Below, piece by piece: positions 19,801 to 27,907 of a DNA stretch of 64,000 nucleotides (the first letter of the stretch is position 1; every line of letters starts with the position of its first letter). The DNA comes from CAMPJM01 sp964440915. Lineage in GTDB: Bacteria; Bacteroidota; Bacteroidia; Cytophagales; Cyclobacteriaceae. The notes under the pieces were generated by a model. The model did not search any database and had not been told where the DNA came from. It was given only the letters and a program-made list of their open reading frames with translations. Made by a program: the position numbers and the translations under genes. The DNA is taken from NCBI GenBank assembly GCA_964440915.1, contig CAYTTV010000007.1:1-64000 (forward strand), written 5' to 3'.

Positions 19801-20910
19801 ATTACCGGTGACGACAAGCAGCTCAGCCCGAACGACCTATATCAAATCAGGTGGGAAGAAGAAGCGGACGGGCAAGACCTTGCTTTAGAAGCCGACTCGC
19901 TACTCGACCTGGGCCTACAACATCTTATGCAGGTGCAGTTGCAAGAGCATTATAGAAGCAAATCTTTAAGTCTGATCGACTTCTCGAACCGGCATTTCTA
20001 TAACAATACACTCAAGCTGTTGCCAGACCACTTCGACATCAACAACGATGAACCGGCAATCTCCTACATCCGAGTAGAGGGGACTTGGGAAAACAATGCC
20101 AATAAAACGGAAGCGGAAGCAGTCATAAAGCTAATAAAAGAGCTCGCCTACCAAAAACCCGGCAAAACTGTCGGCGTCGTCACTTTCAATATCGCACAGC
20201 AAAACGAGATCACAGACTTTGTGGATCAGGAACAAACAAAGGGAACCACGCTTTGGCCTGAGGATCTATTCGTAAAAAATATCGAAAATATTCAAGGCGA
20301 TGAAAGAGACATCATCATTTTTTCAACGGCTTATGGGCCAGATGTAAAAGGCAAAATATCGATGAACTTCGGATCGCTCAACATGCCCAAAGGCGCCAAC
20401 AGGTTGAACGTGGCGATTACCCGCGCCAAAGAAAAAATCTATATCGTCAGCAGTATATGGCCAGATGAATTAAAGGTAGAGTCGAGCAAAAATGACGGGC
20501 CTAAACTTCTCAAGCAATACCTGCAATTTGCCTTAGAGGTGTCCCAAGGAAAATACGTGCCAAAAGCACGAGAAAAAGGTGGCTATAATGGCACTTGGTA
20601 CCTAAAAGATAAAATATCGGCTGTCATTACCAAAAACCACAAGCAGTTTCAGGTAACACACGAGCTGCCCTTTGCAGACATTACCATAAAACAAAACGAT
20701 CGCTATCAAGGCCTGCTCATGACCGACGACCAACTGTACCACCAGGCCATCTCCATCAAAGACCCGCACGTGTACACACCATTTATTCTCCATCACAAAA
20801 AGTGGAAGTTCAAAGGGTTTTTCAGCAGAGAGTATTGGCGCAATCGCGAACTGGTAGAAGAGCAACTTCTGAGGTTCATGTCACAGATAGACAGCAGCAA
20901 CGAAGACTAG
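16867..20910 (+). CDS. UPF1/DNA2-like superfamily 1 helicase (COG1112 type)
   Basis: 1347 residues. The N-terminus (1-250) resembles the DUF4011 region of COG1112 helicases (LRRLTNLTGNNRSLLLL; later a GWPFVRG block). Helicase motifs follow: Q-like MDASQENAL (301), Walker A HGPPGTGKS (321-329), Walker B/motif II DLVIFDEASQ (952-961), motif III GDDKQLSP, motif IV QEHYRSKS, motif V NIQGDERD and motif VI LNVAITRAKEK (about 1179). A ~600-residue helical insertion, likely coiled coil in part, separates motifs I and II. The last ~110 residues look like a degenerate Vsr/MTES-type nuclease domain (FADITI..., LLMTDD, WKFKGFFSREYW). It should unwind or translocate on DNA or RNA using ATP. Relatives occur in defence loci, but no partner genes are present here. 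Confidence 0.85.
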   Translation: MQQILQSYLRRLTNLTGNNRSLLLLKLIGDQFIDLHDFEYANKKPSFSIIEQLIAQKSRICLTKSFDSRDRDVNTLSQKLKKLQRTERFIFEERGAKDLYVGWPFVRGKFSDGTLVSCPLIFFPVELAEENNEWVLRLREDVYMSLNKSFLLAYAYYNKVKVEESLIEKVFDDFDKDSRIFRTALYQLFKESPVEINFNQENFIDKLESFTTFTKKEAVEKEKEGELKLFPEAVLGIFPQAGSYLVPDYLTLLENGNFEDIEQFFESRSQEEDKKAVRLQPDQNNFLQKVKEEQVFTPFKMDASQENALKAVKRGNSVVVHGPPGTGKSQLICNLISDFIARGKRVLVVCQKRAALDVVYKRMKDHEAQEFIALVHDFKNDRTSIFKQIANQIERLYEYKLKNNSLDAIQMERKFQHASRKIDQITETLEELKYALFDQSECGLSIKELYLTSDLNAPSINLKHEYRHFHFDNLEGFISKFKYYLLYSARFQAPKYPWKNRVSFKGHTITDFQNIQDILKQIPAYLERLSKKTREIVQGGMDFVNCEEFLANEDKILEFNVLLSNDTVYEYFSFMQETAEKHMDQLWLSNMERVLLDCFKGEGPEVSLATEDLGEFQEVLQEVLEARRNFFKWAWWRYFSRKRYIFRRVMQANKLKLNKKGLSILIQKVDNRLNLEHNISKLKNVRWLKDVPSSYNKIDYQTWFYQQKKALLASLIFNTVRGLKEHFTIHAISNTGLANKVERMLHVAKEIPLKKQEWLSYLSPTQLYAIIEDDSYADTLSQTLNDDFEDLSDFDSLQDKLEPFEGKLIEKILDEVKTSNIELAEQLLQNSLRLAWIEHIEIKYPVLRTVTSLKFRELEKELQGCVKDKLDVSKEILLLKTRERTYHDVEFNRLNNMVTYRDLQHQATKKKRIWPIRKLVSEFEEELFNLVPCWLASPESVSAIFPMKQLFDLVIFDEASQCFAERGIPAMYRGRQIVITGDDKQLSPNDLYQIRWEEEADGQDLALEADSLLDLGLQHLMQVQLQEHYRSKSLSLIDFSNRHFYNNTLKLLPDHFDINNDEPAISYIRVEGTWENNANKTEAEAVIKLIKELAYQKPGKTVGVVTFNIAQQNEITDFVDQEQTKGTTLWPEDLFVKNIENIQGDERDIIIFSTAYGPDVKGKISMNFGSLNMPKGANRLNVAITRAKEKIYIVSSIWPDELKVESSKNDGPKLLKQYLQFALEVSQGKYVPKAREKGGYNGTWYLKDKISAVITKNHKQFQVTHELPFADITIKQNDRYQGLLMTDDQLYHQAISIKDPHVYTPFILHHKKWKFKGFFSREYWRNRELVEEQLLRFMSQIDSSNED

Positions 20911-21291
20911 CGAAACGTTCTCGTACCAATTTGTGTGTGAAGGACCATTTTGCTATCCCAACTATATATCGGTTTTCATTTTCCGATTTTTTGGGCGTCC
21001 GGGCGGGCCATCGGCACTCGCCTGCCACCCACAAAGCCATTTCGGGCTCAAACAAAGCCTCTGTCCCTGACGCAGCGGGACCTCATACTCTGGAAAATTA
21101 ATAGACATTTAGCAGTAGAAAGACCTGCCAGAAAAATAACACCTAGACCCTAAATTGCAGGCAAACAACAATTTGCCAATCGAAAATAGCCAATAACAAA
21201 CAATTGGCATAGCTCGCCGGAGTTTTATTGGCTACAAAAAATAAACTGGAAAAAGACTTTACTCAACTGAGCCGAATTAAGGCTCATTCTT
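20911..21291. other. 381-bp intergenic region
   Basis: Convergent spacer between the helicase gene (plus) and gldH (minus). Besides repeat copy 1 it contains an inverted repeat TAGCCAATAA (21187-21196) / TTATTGGCTA (21225-21234) with a 28-nt loop, which could serve as a terminator for either gene though there is no long T run. No gene is seen. Confidence 0.6.
20991..21080 (+). repeat. Dispersed repeat, copy 1
   Basis: About 90 bp that recurs in the same orientation at 40285. It opens TTGGGCGTCCGGGCGGGCC and closes near CTGTCCCTGACGCA; the outer GCGTC and GACGC are complementary, giving a possible basal stem. The 5' 36 bases and the 3' ~40 bases match almost fully, while a short middle part differs. 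The unit is more GC-rich than its surroundings and lies just after the helicase gene. Confidence 0.8.
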
Positions 21292-21810
21292 TTAATCTTT
21301 GGTACTTTCTTCCATTACACCAATACCTACAGATAGCAGCTCGGGAATGGTATCACGGCGCATATACTGTTGCAACACCAAGGTATATTGACCTGTATCA
21401 GGAAAGTGGTATCCCGACATGGCCTTATATTCATGGCTAAAAATATCACCTAGTCCTTTGCCAAAAGGCTTCCCCGACTTAGCGTCGAACAGCTGGATAT
21501 TATTCAACTGTTGTGTCAGACTTTGCCCATCGGCATCTTTTAAATCGCTCAGGATGTATAGGTTTTGATAAGGGTAGGAAAGCGTGTTCCTAACATTCAG
21601 ATAGACGTCATAAGCAGGTGATGGATCTGTGACCTCAAAAGTAAAGCTAACAGTACTATCAGCAATCCATATCCGTTTATCGAGATCTGCATTTTTTTCA
21701 TATAGGCTGTTTCGACCACAAGCTGATAGGGCCACCACAGCCATTAGGAAAACCATATGGGAAAAGAGCAATTGGTAAGTTCTCTTTTTCAATCTCGTAT
21801 TATTACACAT
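21292..21810 (-). CDS. gldH: Gliding motility lipoprotein GldH
   Basis: 172 residues with a lipoprotein signal peptide ending ALSAC (Cys31). The mature part, starting GRNSLYEKN, has the GldH-like pattern of a short beta-rich domain (VSFTFEVTDPSPAYDVYLNV, NLYILSDL, late DTGQYTLVLQQYMR). GldH is required for gliding and for full function of the type IX machinery in Flavobacterium, probably at the inner-membrane or periplasmic face. The gene lies 121 bp downstream of ricT; a ricT-gldH pair is a usual arrangement in Bacteroidota and supports the call. Confidence 0.88.
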   Translation of the reverse strand: MCNNTRLKKRTYQLLFSHMVFLMAVVALSACGRNSLYEKNADLDKRIWIADSTVSFTFEVTDPSPAYDVYLNVRNTLSYPYQNLYILSDLKDADGQSLTQQLNNIQLFDAKSGKPFGKGLGDIFSHEYKAMSGYHFPDTGQYTLVLQQYMRRDTIPELLSVGIGVMEESTKD

Positions 21811-21931
21811 AAATTTATGATGACAGATTTATATTAGCAGTCTATATTGACTATTCTTTAGTTAAACCTATTAAGATTCCACGCTTTTTTCCTAAACAGA
21901 GGCCAACCGAACAGGCTCAACCAATATCATA

Positions 21932-23104
21932 TCAAGCATTACCCTCTCTTGGTTTATTTCCTGTGTTTTTTCTGAATTTCCCTCTTTTTTTGGATTTGCT
22001 CTTTCTTTTACCGTCTTTCGATTTACTCGCATACTTCTTATCCATCCTCTCCAGATCGTTATTCAAAGAAGTATTTTGCTCACTCACAGCCAAGGCATTC
22101 TCCTGAAGAGAAACCGGTCTTACCCCTTTGTCATTCAAGGCCATTATCTCTGTTACTCGGGCCACATCCACGGGATACCAAGAACTTTCCTTGTCATAGC
22201 CAAACCACATTATTTTCCTAAAAATATCGGTCTTTTGAAGTTTAGCTTCTCCTTTTTCTGTCAGTAGGGGCTTATCGATGGTAGGAATTTCTTGCAGCGC
22301 TTCCATATAGGTTTCCAGCTCATAGTTCAAGCAACATTTGAGCCTTCCACATTGGCCTGAAAGCTTGCTAGGATTAAGGGATAAATTCTGGTAGCGGGCT
22401 GCAGTAGTAGAAACACTTTTAAAATCCGACAGCCAAGTTGCACAGCAAAGCTCCCTTCCACAAGAGCCTATACCTCCTAAGCGCCCTGCTTCTTGCCGCA
22501 AGCTAATCTGACGCATCTCCACTCTTATCTTAAACTCCCCCGCAAGCATTTTGATCAGCTCACGAAAATCCACTCGATCATCTGCTGAATAGTAGAAGGT
22601 AGCCTTTGTATTGTCTGCCTGAAACTCTACATCTGAAAGTTTCATGTTCAGCTTGATATCATTGATGATCTGTCGTGTCCTAAAAAGGGTAGGCAATTCC
22701 CTTTTCTTCACTTCTTCATATTTTTCGTTATCCTTTTGGGTAGCTATCCTATAAATGCTCTTGATTTCGTCGTCGTTCTTGATTTTTTTCTTTTGCATTT
22801 GCAAGCGCACAAGCTCACCCTGCAAAGACACGTGTCCCATATGGTGCCCATTAGGCACATCTACGACTACGGCGTCTCCAGTGGTCAAGTCCAAGTCGTT
22901 CACATTTCTGTAAAACTCTTTCCTTCCCCCCTTAAACCTCACTTCTACAATATCAAAGGCGTCTACTCCTGGAAGTCCCATATTAGACAACCAGTCAAAA
23001 ACATTCATTTTGTTGCACCCGCCCGTGTTACAGGCTCCATTATTATTACAACCGGCTACCTGGCCATCAGCCCCTACGGTGCCGCACGATTTACATCCCG
23101 ACAT
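21932..23104 (-). CDS. ricT: PSP1-domain protein, RicT/YaaT homologue
   Basis: 390 residues. The PSP1 core has the cysteine-rich block CGRELCCATW and CGRLKCCLNY separated by about 40 residues, typical of RicT. In Bacillus, RicT with RicA and RicF forms an Fe-S complex affecting RNA processing and phosphorelay; the Bacteroidota version has no established role. Odd features: a short Cys/Gly/Asn-rich N-terminus (six Cys within the first 32 residues) and a Lys/Arg-rich tail from about residue 360, which may contact nucleic acid. Sits between purD and gldH, all on the minus strand. Confidence 0.88.
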   Translation of the reverse strand: MSGCKSCGTVGADGQVAGCNNNGACNTGGCNKMNVFDWLSNMGLPGVDAFDIVEVRFKGGRKEFYRNVNDLDLTTGDAVVVDVPNGHHMGHVSLQGELVRLQMQKKKIKNDDEIKSIYRIATQKDNEKYEEVKKRELPTLFRTRQIINDIKLNMKLSDVEFQADNTKATFYYSADDRVDFRELIKMLAGEFKIRVEMRQISLRQEAGRLGGIGSCGRELCCATWLSDFKSVSTTAARYQNLSLNPSKLSGQCGRLKCCLNYELETYMEALQEIPTIDKPLLTEKGEAKLQKTDIFRKIMWFGYDKESSWYPVDVARVTEIMALNDKGVRPVSLQENALAVSEQNTSLNNDLERMDKKYASKSKDGKRKSKSKKRGKFRKNTGNKPREGNA

Positions 23105-23189
23105 GCATTCAGATTTATATTGCTATTGCTTCTTTTTTTTGGGAAAGGTCGAAGCGTAAGTTTTCTTTCCCAAGCAGTGTAAAGACAAA

Positions 23190-24479
23190 TTATACTTGAG
23201 CCATCAAATCTTGGCCAATATCCTTTCTAAAATTCTTTCCCTCCCATACAATATTGTCTACCCCTTTATAAGCTTGTTCCATGGCTTTGTTCATTGATGT
23301 ACCCATGCCTGTTACAGCAATTACACGTCCACCATTGGTCACTACTGCCTCCCCTTCCGTGACTGTTCCAGCATGGAATACCAAGGCTTCTTTTACATTA
23401 TCTATTCCGGATATCCGTTTGCCTTTTTTATAAGCTCCTGGATACCCAGCAGACACCAATACTACTGTAGCGGCAAATTCATCACTCACTTCCAAAGTTT
23501 CTTCTTCCAAAGTGCCGTTGCCCGCTGCATATAGCAGTGCTGCCAAATCTGATTTTATCCTAGGCACAACAGCCTCTGTTTCTGGATCGCCCATCCGCAC
23601 ATTATATTCGATCACATAGGGCTCTCCATTCACATTCATTAGCCCGATAAAGATAAACCCACAATAGGAGATGCCTTCTGATTGCAGACCATTAATAGTG
23701 GGCTTTACAACCTTCTCCTCTACCTTACTCATAAAAGCAGCATCTGCGAAGTGTACGGGTGAAATAGCACCCATACCTCCTGTATTAGGACCAGTATCGC
23801 CTTCGCCTATCCTTTTATAATCTTTTGCTTCAGGAAGTATCTTATAATGTTTTCCGTCCGTTAGCACAAATACCGATAACTCTATTCCTGACAGAAATTG
23901 TTCAATCACTACTTTTTGGCTGGCCTCCCCAAATTTCTGGTTCAGTAGCATATCCTTTAAAACCAGTACCGCCTCTTCTCTGTCTTCGGTAATAATTACG
24001 CCCTTTCCAGCTGCCAAGCCGTCTGCTTTCAGCACAAAGGGAGGCGTAGATTGTCCTAAATAGGCTATGCCTTCTTGCAGGGTAGCTTCGGTAAAAGTAG
24101 CGGAAGCGGCTGTAGGAATATTATGTTTCTTCATAAATTTCTTGGAGAAATCTTTGCTACCTTCTAAAGCTGCCCCTTCTTTCCCAGGCCCAACGATCCT
24201 TACGTGCTTTAAAGCGGGCTGGCCTTCCATATAATTTCTAATCCCCTTTACCAACGGATCCTCAGGGCCTACAACGAGTAAATGGATGTCCTTGTCTAAT
24301 ACTGCCTTTCCGATTGACTCAAAGTCATCTACAGGAATAGCCAAGTTCTCCGCGATCTTGCTTGTTCCTGCATTTCCAGGAGCCACATATAAGCGTTCAC
24401 ATTGCTGACTTTGCTTCAACTTCCATACAAGGGCGTGCTCTCTACCTCCCGACCCTATTACCAATATATTCATTTGCAT
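23190..24479 (-). CDS. purD: Phosphoribosylamine-glycine ligase (GAR synthetase)
   Basis: 429 residues; start at ATG 24479 or two codons later at MNILVIG. Joins phosphoribosylamine and glycine with ATP in the second step of purine synthesis. Seen: N-terminal VIGSGGREHALVWKL, the ATP-grasp domain with FVLKADGLAAGKGV, the GEGDTGPNTGGMGA block, and the catalytic/metal region VIEYNVRMGDPETE. Length is typical. It lies 63 bp after recQ and 85 bp before ricT in the same orientation, so it may share transcripts with them. Confidence 0.97.
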   Translation of the reverse strand: MQMNILVIGSGGREHALVWKLKQSQQCERLYVAPGNAGTSKIAENLAIPVDDFESIGKAVLDKDIHLLVVGPEDPLVKGIRNYMEGQPALKHVRIVGPGKEGAALEGSKDFSKKFMKKHNIPTAASATFTEATLQEGIAYLGQSTPPFVLKADGLAAGKGVIITEDREEAVLVLKDMLLNQKFGEASQKVVIEQFLSGIELSVFVLTDGKHYKILPEAKDYKRIGEGDTGPNTGGMGAISPVHFADAAFMSKVEEKVVKPTINGLQSEGISYCGFIFIGLMNVNGEPYVIEYNVRMGDPETEAVVPRIKSDLAALLYAAGNGTLEEETLEVSDEFAATVVLVSAGYPGAYKKGKRISGIDNVKEALVFHAGTVTEGEAVVTNGGRVIAVTGMGTSMNKAMEQAYKGVDNIVWEGKNFRKDIGQDLMAQV

Positions 24480-24542
24480 TGTTTCTTTATTGTTGAGAAG
24501 AAAAGCAAACCATGATTTATCTTCTCTATCTTAATTTATATG

Positions 24543-26723
24543 CTAGTTAGCGACTTCCGACAAGAATTTTATCCTCATCAGTCTTAGTTCATCTTCTGAA
24601 TATTCCTCTCCATCTAATTCATTTAACGCTTCTTGAATATTGTCAGAGTCTGCATTCATGAAATAATCATAGATATCTTCTTGCTTCTCCTCGTCCATGA
24701 TTTGGTCAATATAGTAATCTAGGTTCAATTTGGTGCCAGAATAACATATGTGTTCTATTTCGCTCAGCAACTCCCCTATTGTCAGATCCTTTGCTTCTGC
24801 AATTTCTTCCAAGTCGATTTTGCGGTCGATCTGCTGTATGATAAATATTTTTATTTTGGACTTGTTGACCGCCGACTTTACCACTACCTCTGCAGCAGTG
24901 GTGATGTCATTCTCTTCTACATAATCGGAAATAGCCTGAATGAAAGGGGCTCCAAACTTCAACACTTTGCCCATTCCGACCCCATTGACTTGCGCCAGTT
25001 CCTCTTTAGTAGTAGGATATACCGTGGCCATTTCTTCCAAGGATGGATCTTGAAAAACAACATACGGCGGTAGGCCTTTCTGTTTGGCTGTTTTTTTCCT
25101 GAGAGACTTTAGTATCTCAAACAGGTTCTTATCATATGCTTTTTCTGCTGTATTTTCTCTTTCAATTGTTGCTGCCTCCACCGCATTTTCAAAGTCATGA
25201 TTTTTTGAAAGCACAACACTTTCGGGATTTTGGAGGAATGCCTTTCCTTTTTTGGTCAGCTTCAATACGCCTATGTTATCGATATCCTTTTCCAGATAAT
25301 CCATGATCAAGGCTTGCCGAACTACGGAGTTCCATAATGACTCCGAATCGTCCTTGCCCTTACCAAAGGTTTTCATCTCATTATGAGCATAACTTTTTAC
25401 ATATTGATTCTCAACCCCTCTTATAACATTGGTGATATGGTTTATATCAAACCGTTCTCCTGTCTCTTCAATTGATTGAAGTACGGTGTTCACATATTCT
25501 TTTCCTTCAAATTTCTCTTTGGGCTTTAGACAGTTGTCACAAAAGCCACAATCTTTCTCAAAGTGTTCGCCGAAATAATGCAACAGTTGCTTTCTCCTGC
25601 ACACGGAAGATTCTGCATAAGCTGCCATCTCTTGAAGCAATACCTTGGCATTGTCACGTTCCGTAACTGGCTTGTCCTTATTGAACTTCTCTAGCTTTAT
25701 TATATCATTGTAACTGTAAAACATTAAACAATTGCCTTCTAGGCCATCTCTGCCACCACGTCCGGTTTCCTGATAATACCCTTCCAGTGATTTGGGTGTA
25801 TCATAATGGATGACAAACCGTACATCAGGTTTATCGATCCCCATGCCAAAAGCAATCGTCGCCACAATCACGTCCACCTCCTCATTGAGGAAGTCATCTT
25901 GGTTTTTCATCCTTACCTGGCTTTCCAAACCAGCATGATAAGGGGCGGCTTTTATATCATTGACGTTCAGAAGTTCGGCTATCTCTTGTACTTTTTTTCG
26001 GCTGAGGCAATATATGATCCCAGATTTCCCTAAGTTGGCCTTTATAAACTTTATGAGCTGTTTCTTGGTCTGATGTTTCGGCCTTACCTCATAATAGAGA
26101 TTCTTTCTATTGAAAGAGGATTTGAAGACATCCGCAGTTTCCATTTGCAAGTTCTTTTGGATGTCGAGTTGCACCTTGGGCGTAGCCGTGGCCGTAAGGG
26201 CAATGATGGGCAAATCGCCAATTTGGGCAATGATGGATTTTATCCTTCGATATTCAGGCCTAAAATCGTGTCCCCATTCGGAAATACAATGTGCTTCATC
26301 GATGGCAACAAATGAAACATTGGCCTTTTTTAAGAATACAACATTCTCCTCCTTTGTCAAAGATTCCGGAGCCACATACAGCAGCTTTACTTCTCCGTCC
26401 AGGGTCTGCTTCTTTACCTTGTTCATTTCTGCTTTGGTGAGCGAAGAATTCAAAAACTGTGCATTCACACCTATCGCAGTCAATTGATCAACCTGATTTT
26501 TCATCAGTGCGATCAAAGGTGAAATAACAATAGCAGTGCCTTCTTGCATCACGGCCGGCAACTGATAACAGAGCGACTTACCTGCTCCGGTGGGCATAAT
26601 AACAAACGTGTTCTTCCCAGCCATTATATTTTGAATAATAGCTTCCTGGCTTCCTCTGAACTGCCCGTACCCAAAAACTTCTTTCAGCTTATCCTTTACC
26701 TGATCTACCTTATCTACGTACAT
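24543..26723 (-). CDS. recQ: ATP-dependent DNA helicase RecQ
   Basis: 726 residues. 3'-5' DNA helicase of recombination and replication repair. Walker A PTGAGKSLCYQLP (44-56), DEAH box IDEAHCISEWGHDFRP (from 141) joined to the aromatic-rich loop, TATATP, and arginine-finger region ETGRGGRDG are present. The RQC zinc-binding cysteines occur as SSVCRRKQ and DCGFCDNC, and a C-terminal HRDC-like domain carries LAQVNGVGMGKVLKFG. A further ~100-residue acidic C-terminus is longer than in E. coli RecQ. Divergent from kdsD with about 150 bp between; recQ next to kdsD is common in Bacteroidota. Confidence 0.96.
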   Translation of the reverse strand: MYVDKVDQVKDKLKEVFGYGQFRGSQEAIIQNIMAGKNTFVIMPTGAGKSLCYQLPAVMQEGTAIVISPLIALMKNQVDQLTAIGVNAQFLNSSLTKAEMNKVKKQTLDGEVKLLYVAPESLTKEENVVFLKKANVSFVAIDEAHCISEWGHDFRPEYRRIKSIIAQIGDLPIIALTATATPKVQLDIQKNLQMETADVFKSSFNRKNLYYEVRPKHQTKKQLIKFIKANLGKSGIIYCLSRKKVQEIAELLNVNDIKAAPYHAGLESQVRMKNQDDFLNEEVDVIVATIAFGMGIDKPDVRFVIHYDTPKSLEGYYQETGRGGRDGLEGNCLMFYSYNDIIKLEKFNKDKPVTERDNAKVLLQEMAAYAESSVCRRKQLLHYFGEHFEKDCGFCDNCLKPKEKFEGKEYVNTVLQSIEETGERFDINHITNVIRGVENQYVKSYAHNEMKTFGKGKDDSESLWNSVVRQALIMDYLEKDIDNIGVLKLTKKGKAFLQNPESVVLSKNHDFENAVEAATIERENTAEKAYDKNLFEILKSLRKKTAKQKGLPPYVVFQDPSLEEMATVYPTTKEELAQVNGVGMGKVLKFGAPFIQAISDYVEENDITTAAEVVVKSAVNKSKIKIFIIQQIDRKIDLEEIAEAKDLTIGELLSEIEHICYSGTKLNLDYYIDQIMDEEKQEDIYDYFMNADSDNIQEALNELDGEEYSEDELRLMRIKFLSEVAN

Positions 26724-26808
26724 TTTAATTTAATAATATAAACACCATAAAAGCTCTTCTCTTGACACGATCCAAGCAAACTTTATTGTCGCAGACTTCG
26801 TTTGGTCA

Positions 26809-26842
26809 TTTGAATTATTATATTTTGATTTGTGTATCTTTG
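26809..26842 (+). promoter_or_regulatory. Candidate promoter of kdsD
   Basis: TATCTTTG at 26835-26842 matches the -7 consensus TAnnTTTG fully, and TTTG at 26809-26812 could be the -33 element, although the 22-nt spacer is longer than the 19 nt seen at the two ribosomal promoters. It lies about 30 nt before the kdsD start codon. Confidence 0.45.
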
Positions 26843-26872
26843 TTCAAATTTAATGAATAACCGTTTTATAAT

Positions 26873-27841
26873 TTGAATTTAGCGAAAAATATTCAACAAA
26901 TAGCCCGGGAAGTCCTTTTAAGTGAAGCCAAGGCTATTGAAAAGATTGCTGGCCTCATTAACAACAAGTTTGAAGCCTGTGTGCACGAAATCCTAAAGAC
27001 AAAAGGAAGAGTAGTCATCACAGGAGTTGGCAAAAGCGCTATTATCGCACACAAGATCGTCGCTACCCTCAATTCAACCGGCACCCCTTCACTTTTTATG
27101 CATGCTGCCGACGCCATACACGGAGACTTGGGTATGGTGCAAAGTGACGACATTGTAATTTGCATTTCAAAAAGCGGCAACACTCCCGAAGTAAAAGTGC
27201 TCGTGCCGTTACTAAAACGTAGAGGGTCAAAGTTAATTGCCTTGGTGAGCAACACGGAATCATACCTGGCAAAACAGGCCGATCATATCCTGAATGCCAC
27301 TATAGACCAAGAGGCCTGCCCGAACAATCTCGCCCCTACTACCAGCACCACAGCCCATATGGCATTAGGAGACGCTCTGGCTATCTGCCTGTTGGAAAGC
27401 CGAGGTTTTACCAGTAGCGATTTTGCATTGTACCATCCGGGAGGGGCTTTAGGAAAGCAATTGTATCTCAAAGTAGCCGACATATATCCGAACAACGCCC
27501 TGCCAAAGGTAATGGGGGATACTTCTATAAAAGAAACCATTTTGGAAATTTCTAAGAAACGGCTAGGTGCTGCTGCCGTTGTGGACAGCACTGATAAACT
27601 ATTAGGTATCGTAACTGATGGTGACCTTCGAAGAATGATGGAAAATTTTGACGATATTAGTGGCTTAGCAGCCAAGGATGTCATGAGCAAATTACCCAAA
27701 ACAGTAGATGCGGGAGAGTTTGCCATAAAGGCCTTGAACATCATGCAGAACAACAACATTGCTCAACTCATTGTGACCCAAGAAGGGAAAGTAGTAGGCT
27801 TTGTGCACCTTCATGACTTACTAAAAGAAGGGATTGTATAA
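26873..27841 (+). CDS. kdsD: Arabinose-5-phosphate isomerase (KpsF/GutQ type)
   Basis: 322 residues. Interconverts ribulose-5-phosphate and arabinose-5-phosphate, the entry to Kdo synthesis for lipopolysaccharide. A SIS domain holds VVITGVGKSAIIAHK, CISKSGNTPE and LAPTTSTTAHMALGDALA; two CBS domains follow from about residue 205 (LGIVTDGDLRRMM near 250). The predicted start is TTG at 26873: the nearest upstream ATG (26853) is out of frame and ends at once, and the TTG gives the usual MNLAKNIQQIA N-terminus. manC follows after 66 bp on the same strand. Confidence 0.93.
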   Translation: MNLAKNIQQIAREVLLSEAKAIEKIAGLINNKFEACVHEILKTKGRVVITGVGKSAIIAHKIVATLNSTGTPSLFMHAADAIHGDLGMVQSDDIVICISKSGNTPEVKVLVPLLKRRGSKLIALVSNTESYLAKQADHILNATIDQEACPNNLAPTTSTTAHMALGDALAICLLESRGFTSSDFALYHPGGALGKQLYLKVADIYPNNALPKVMGDTSIKETILEISKKRLGAAAVVDSTDKLLGIVTDGDLRRMMENFDDISGLAAKDVMSKLPKTVDAGEFAIKALNIMQNNNIAQLIVTQEGKVVGFVHLHDLLKEGIV

Positions 27842-27907
27842 TTCAATATGTGTCCTAAAAGGAAAAAGGAAGTTTAATCGACATAATTAAATATATTCAA
27901 CACTATC

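Noticed and set aside
16867..20910. A phage-defence operon built on the COG1112 helicase
   Set aside because: Neighbours are a symporter, a helix-hairpin-helix protein and gldH; no kinase, phospholipase-type nuclease or other defence partner is near.
20802..21101. 99-codon plus frame that runs from the helicase end into the repeat
   Set aside because: Out-of-frame shadow of the helicase gene; the part over the repeat is not matched by any known protein.
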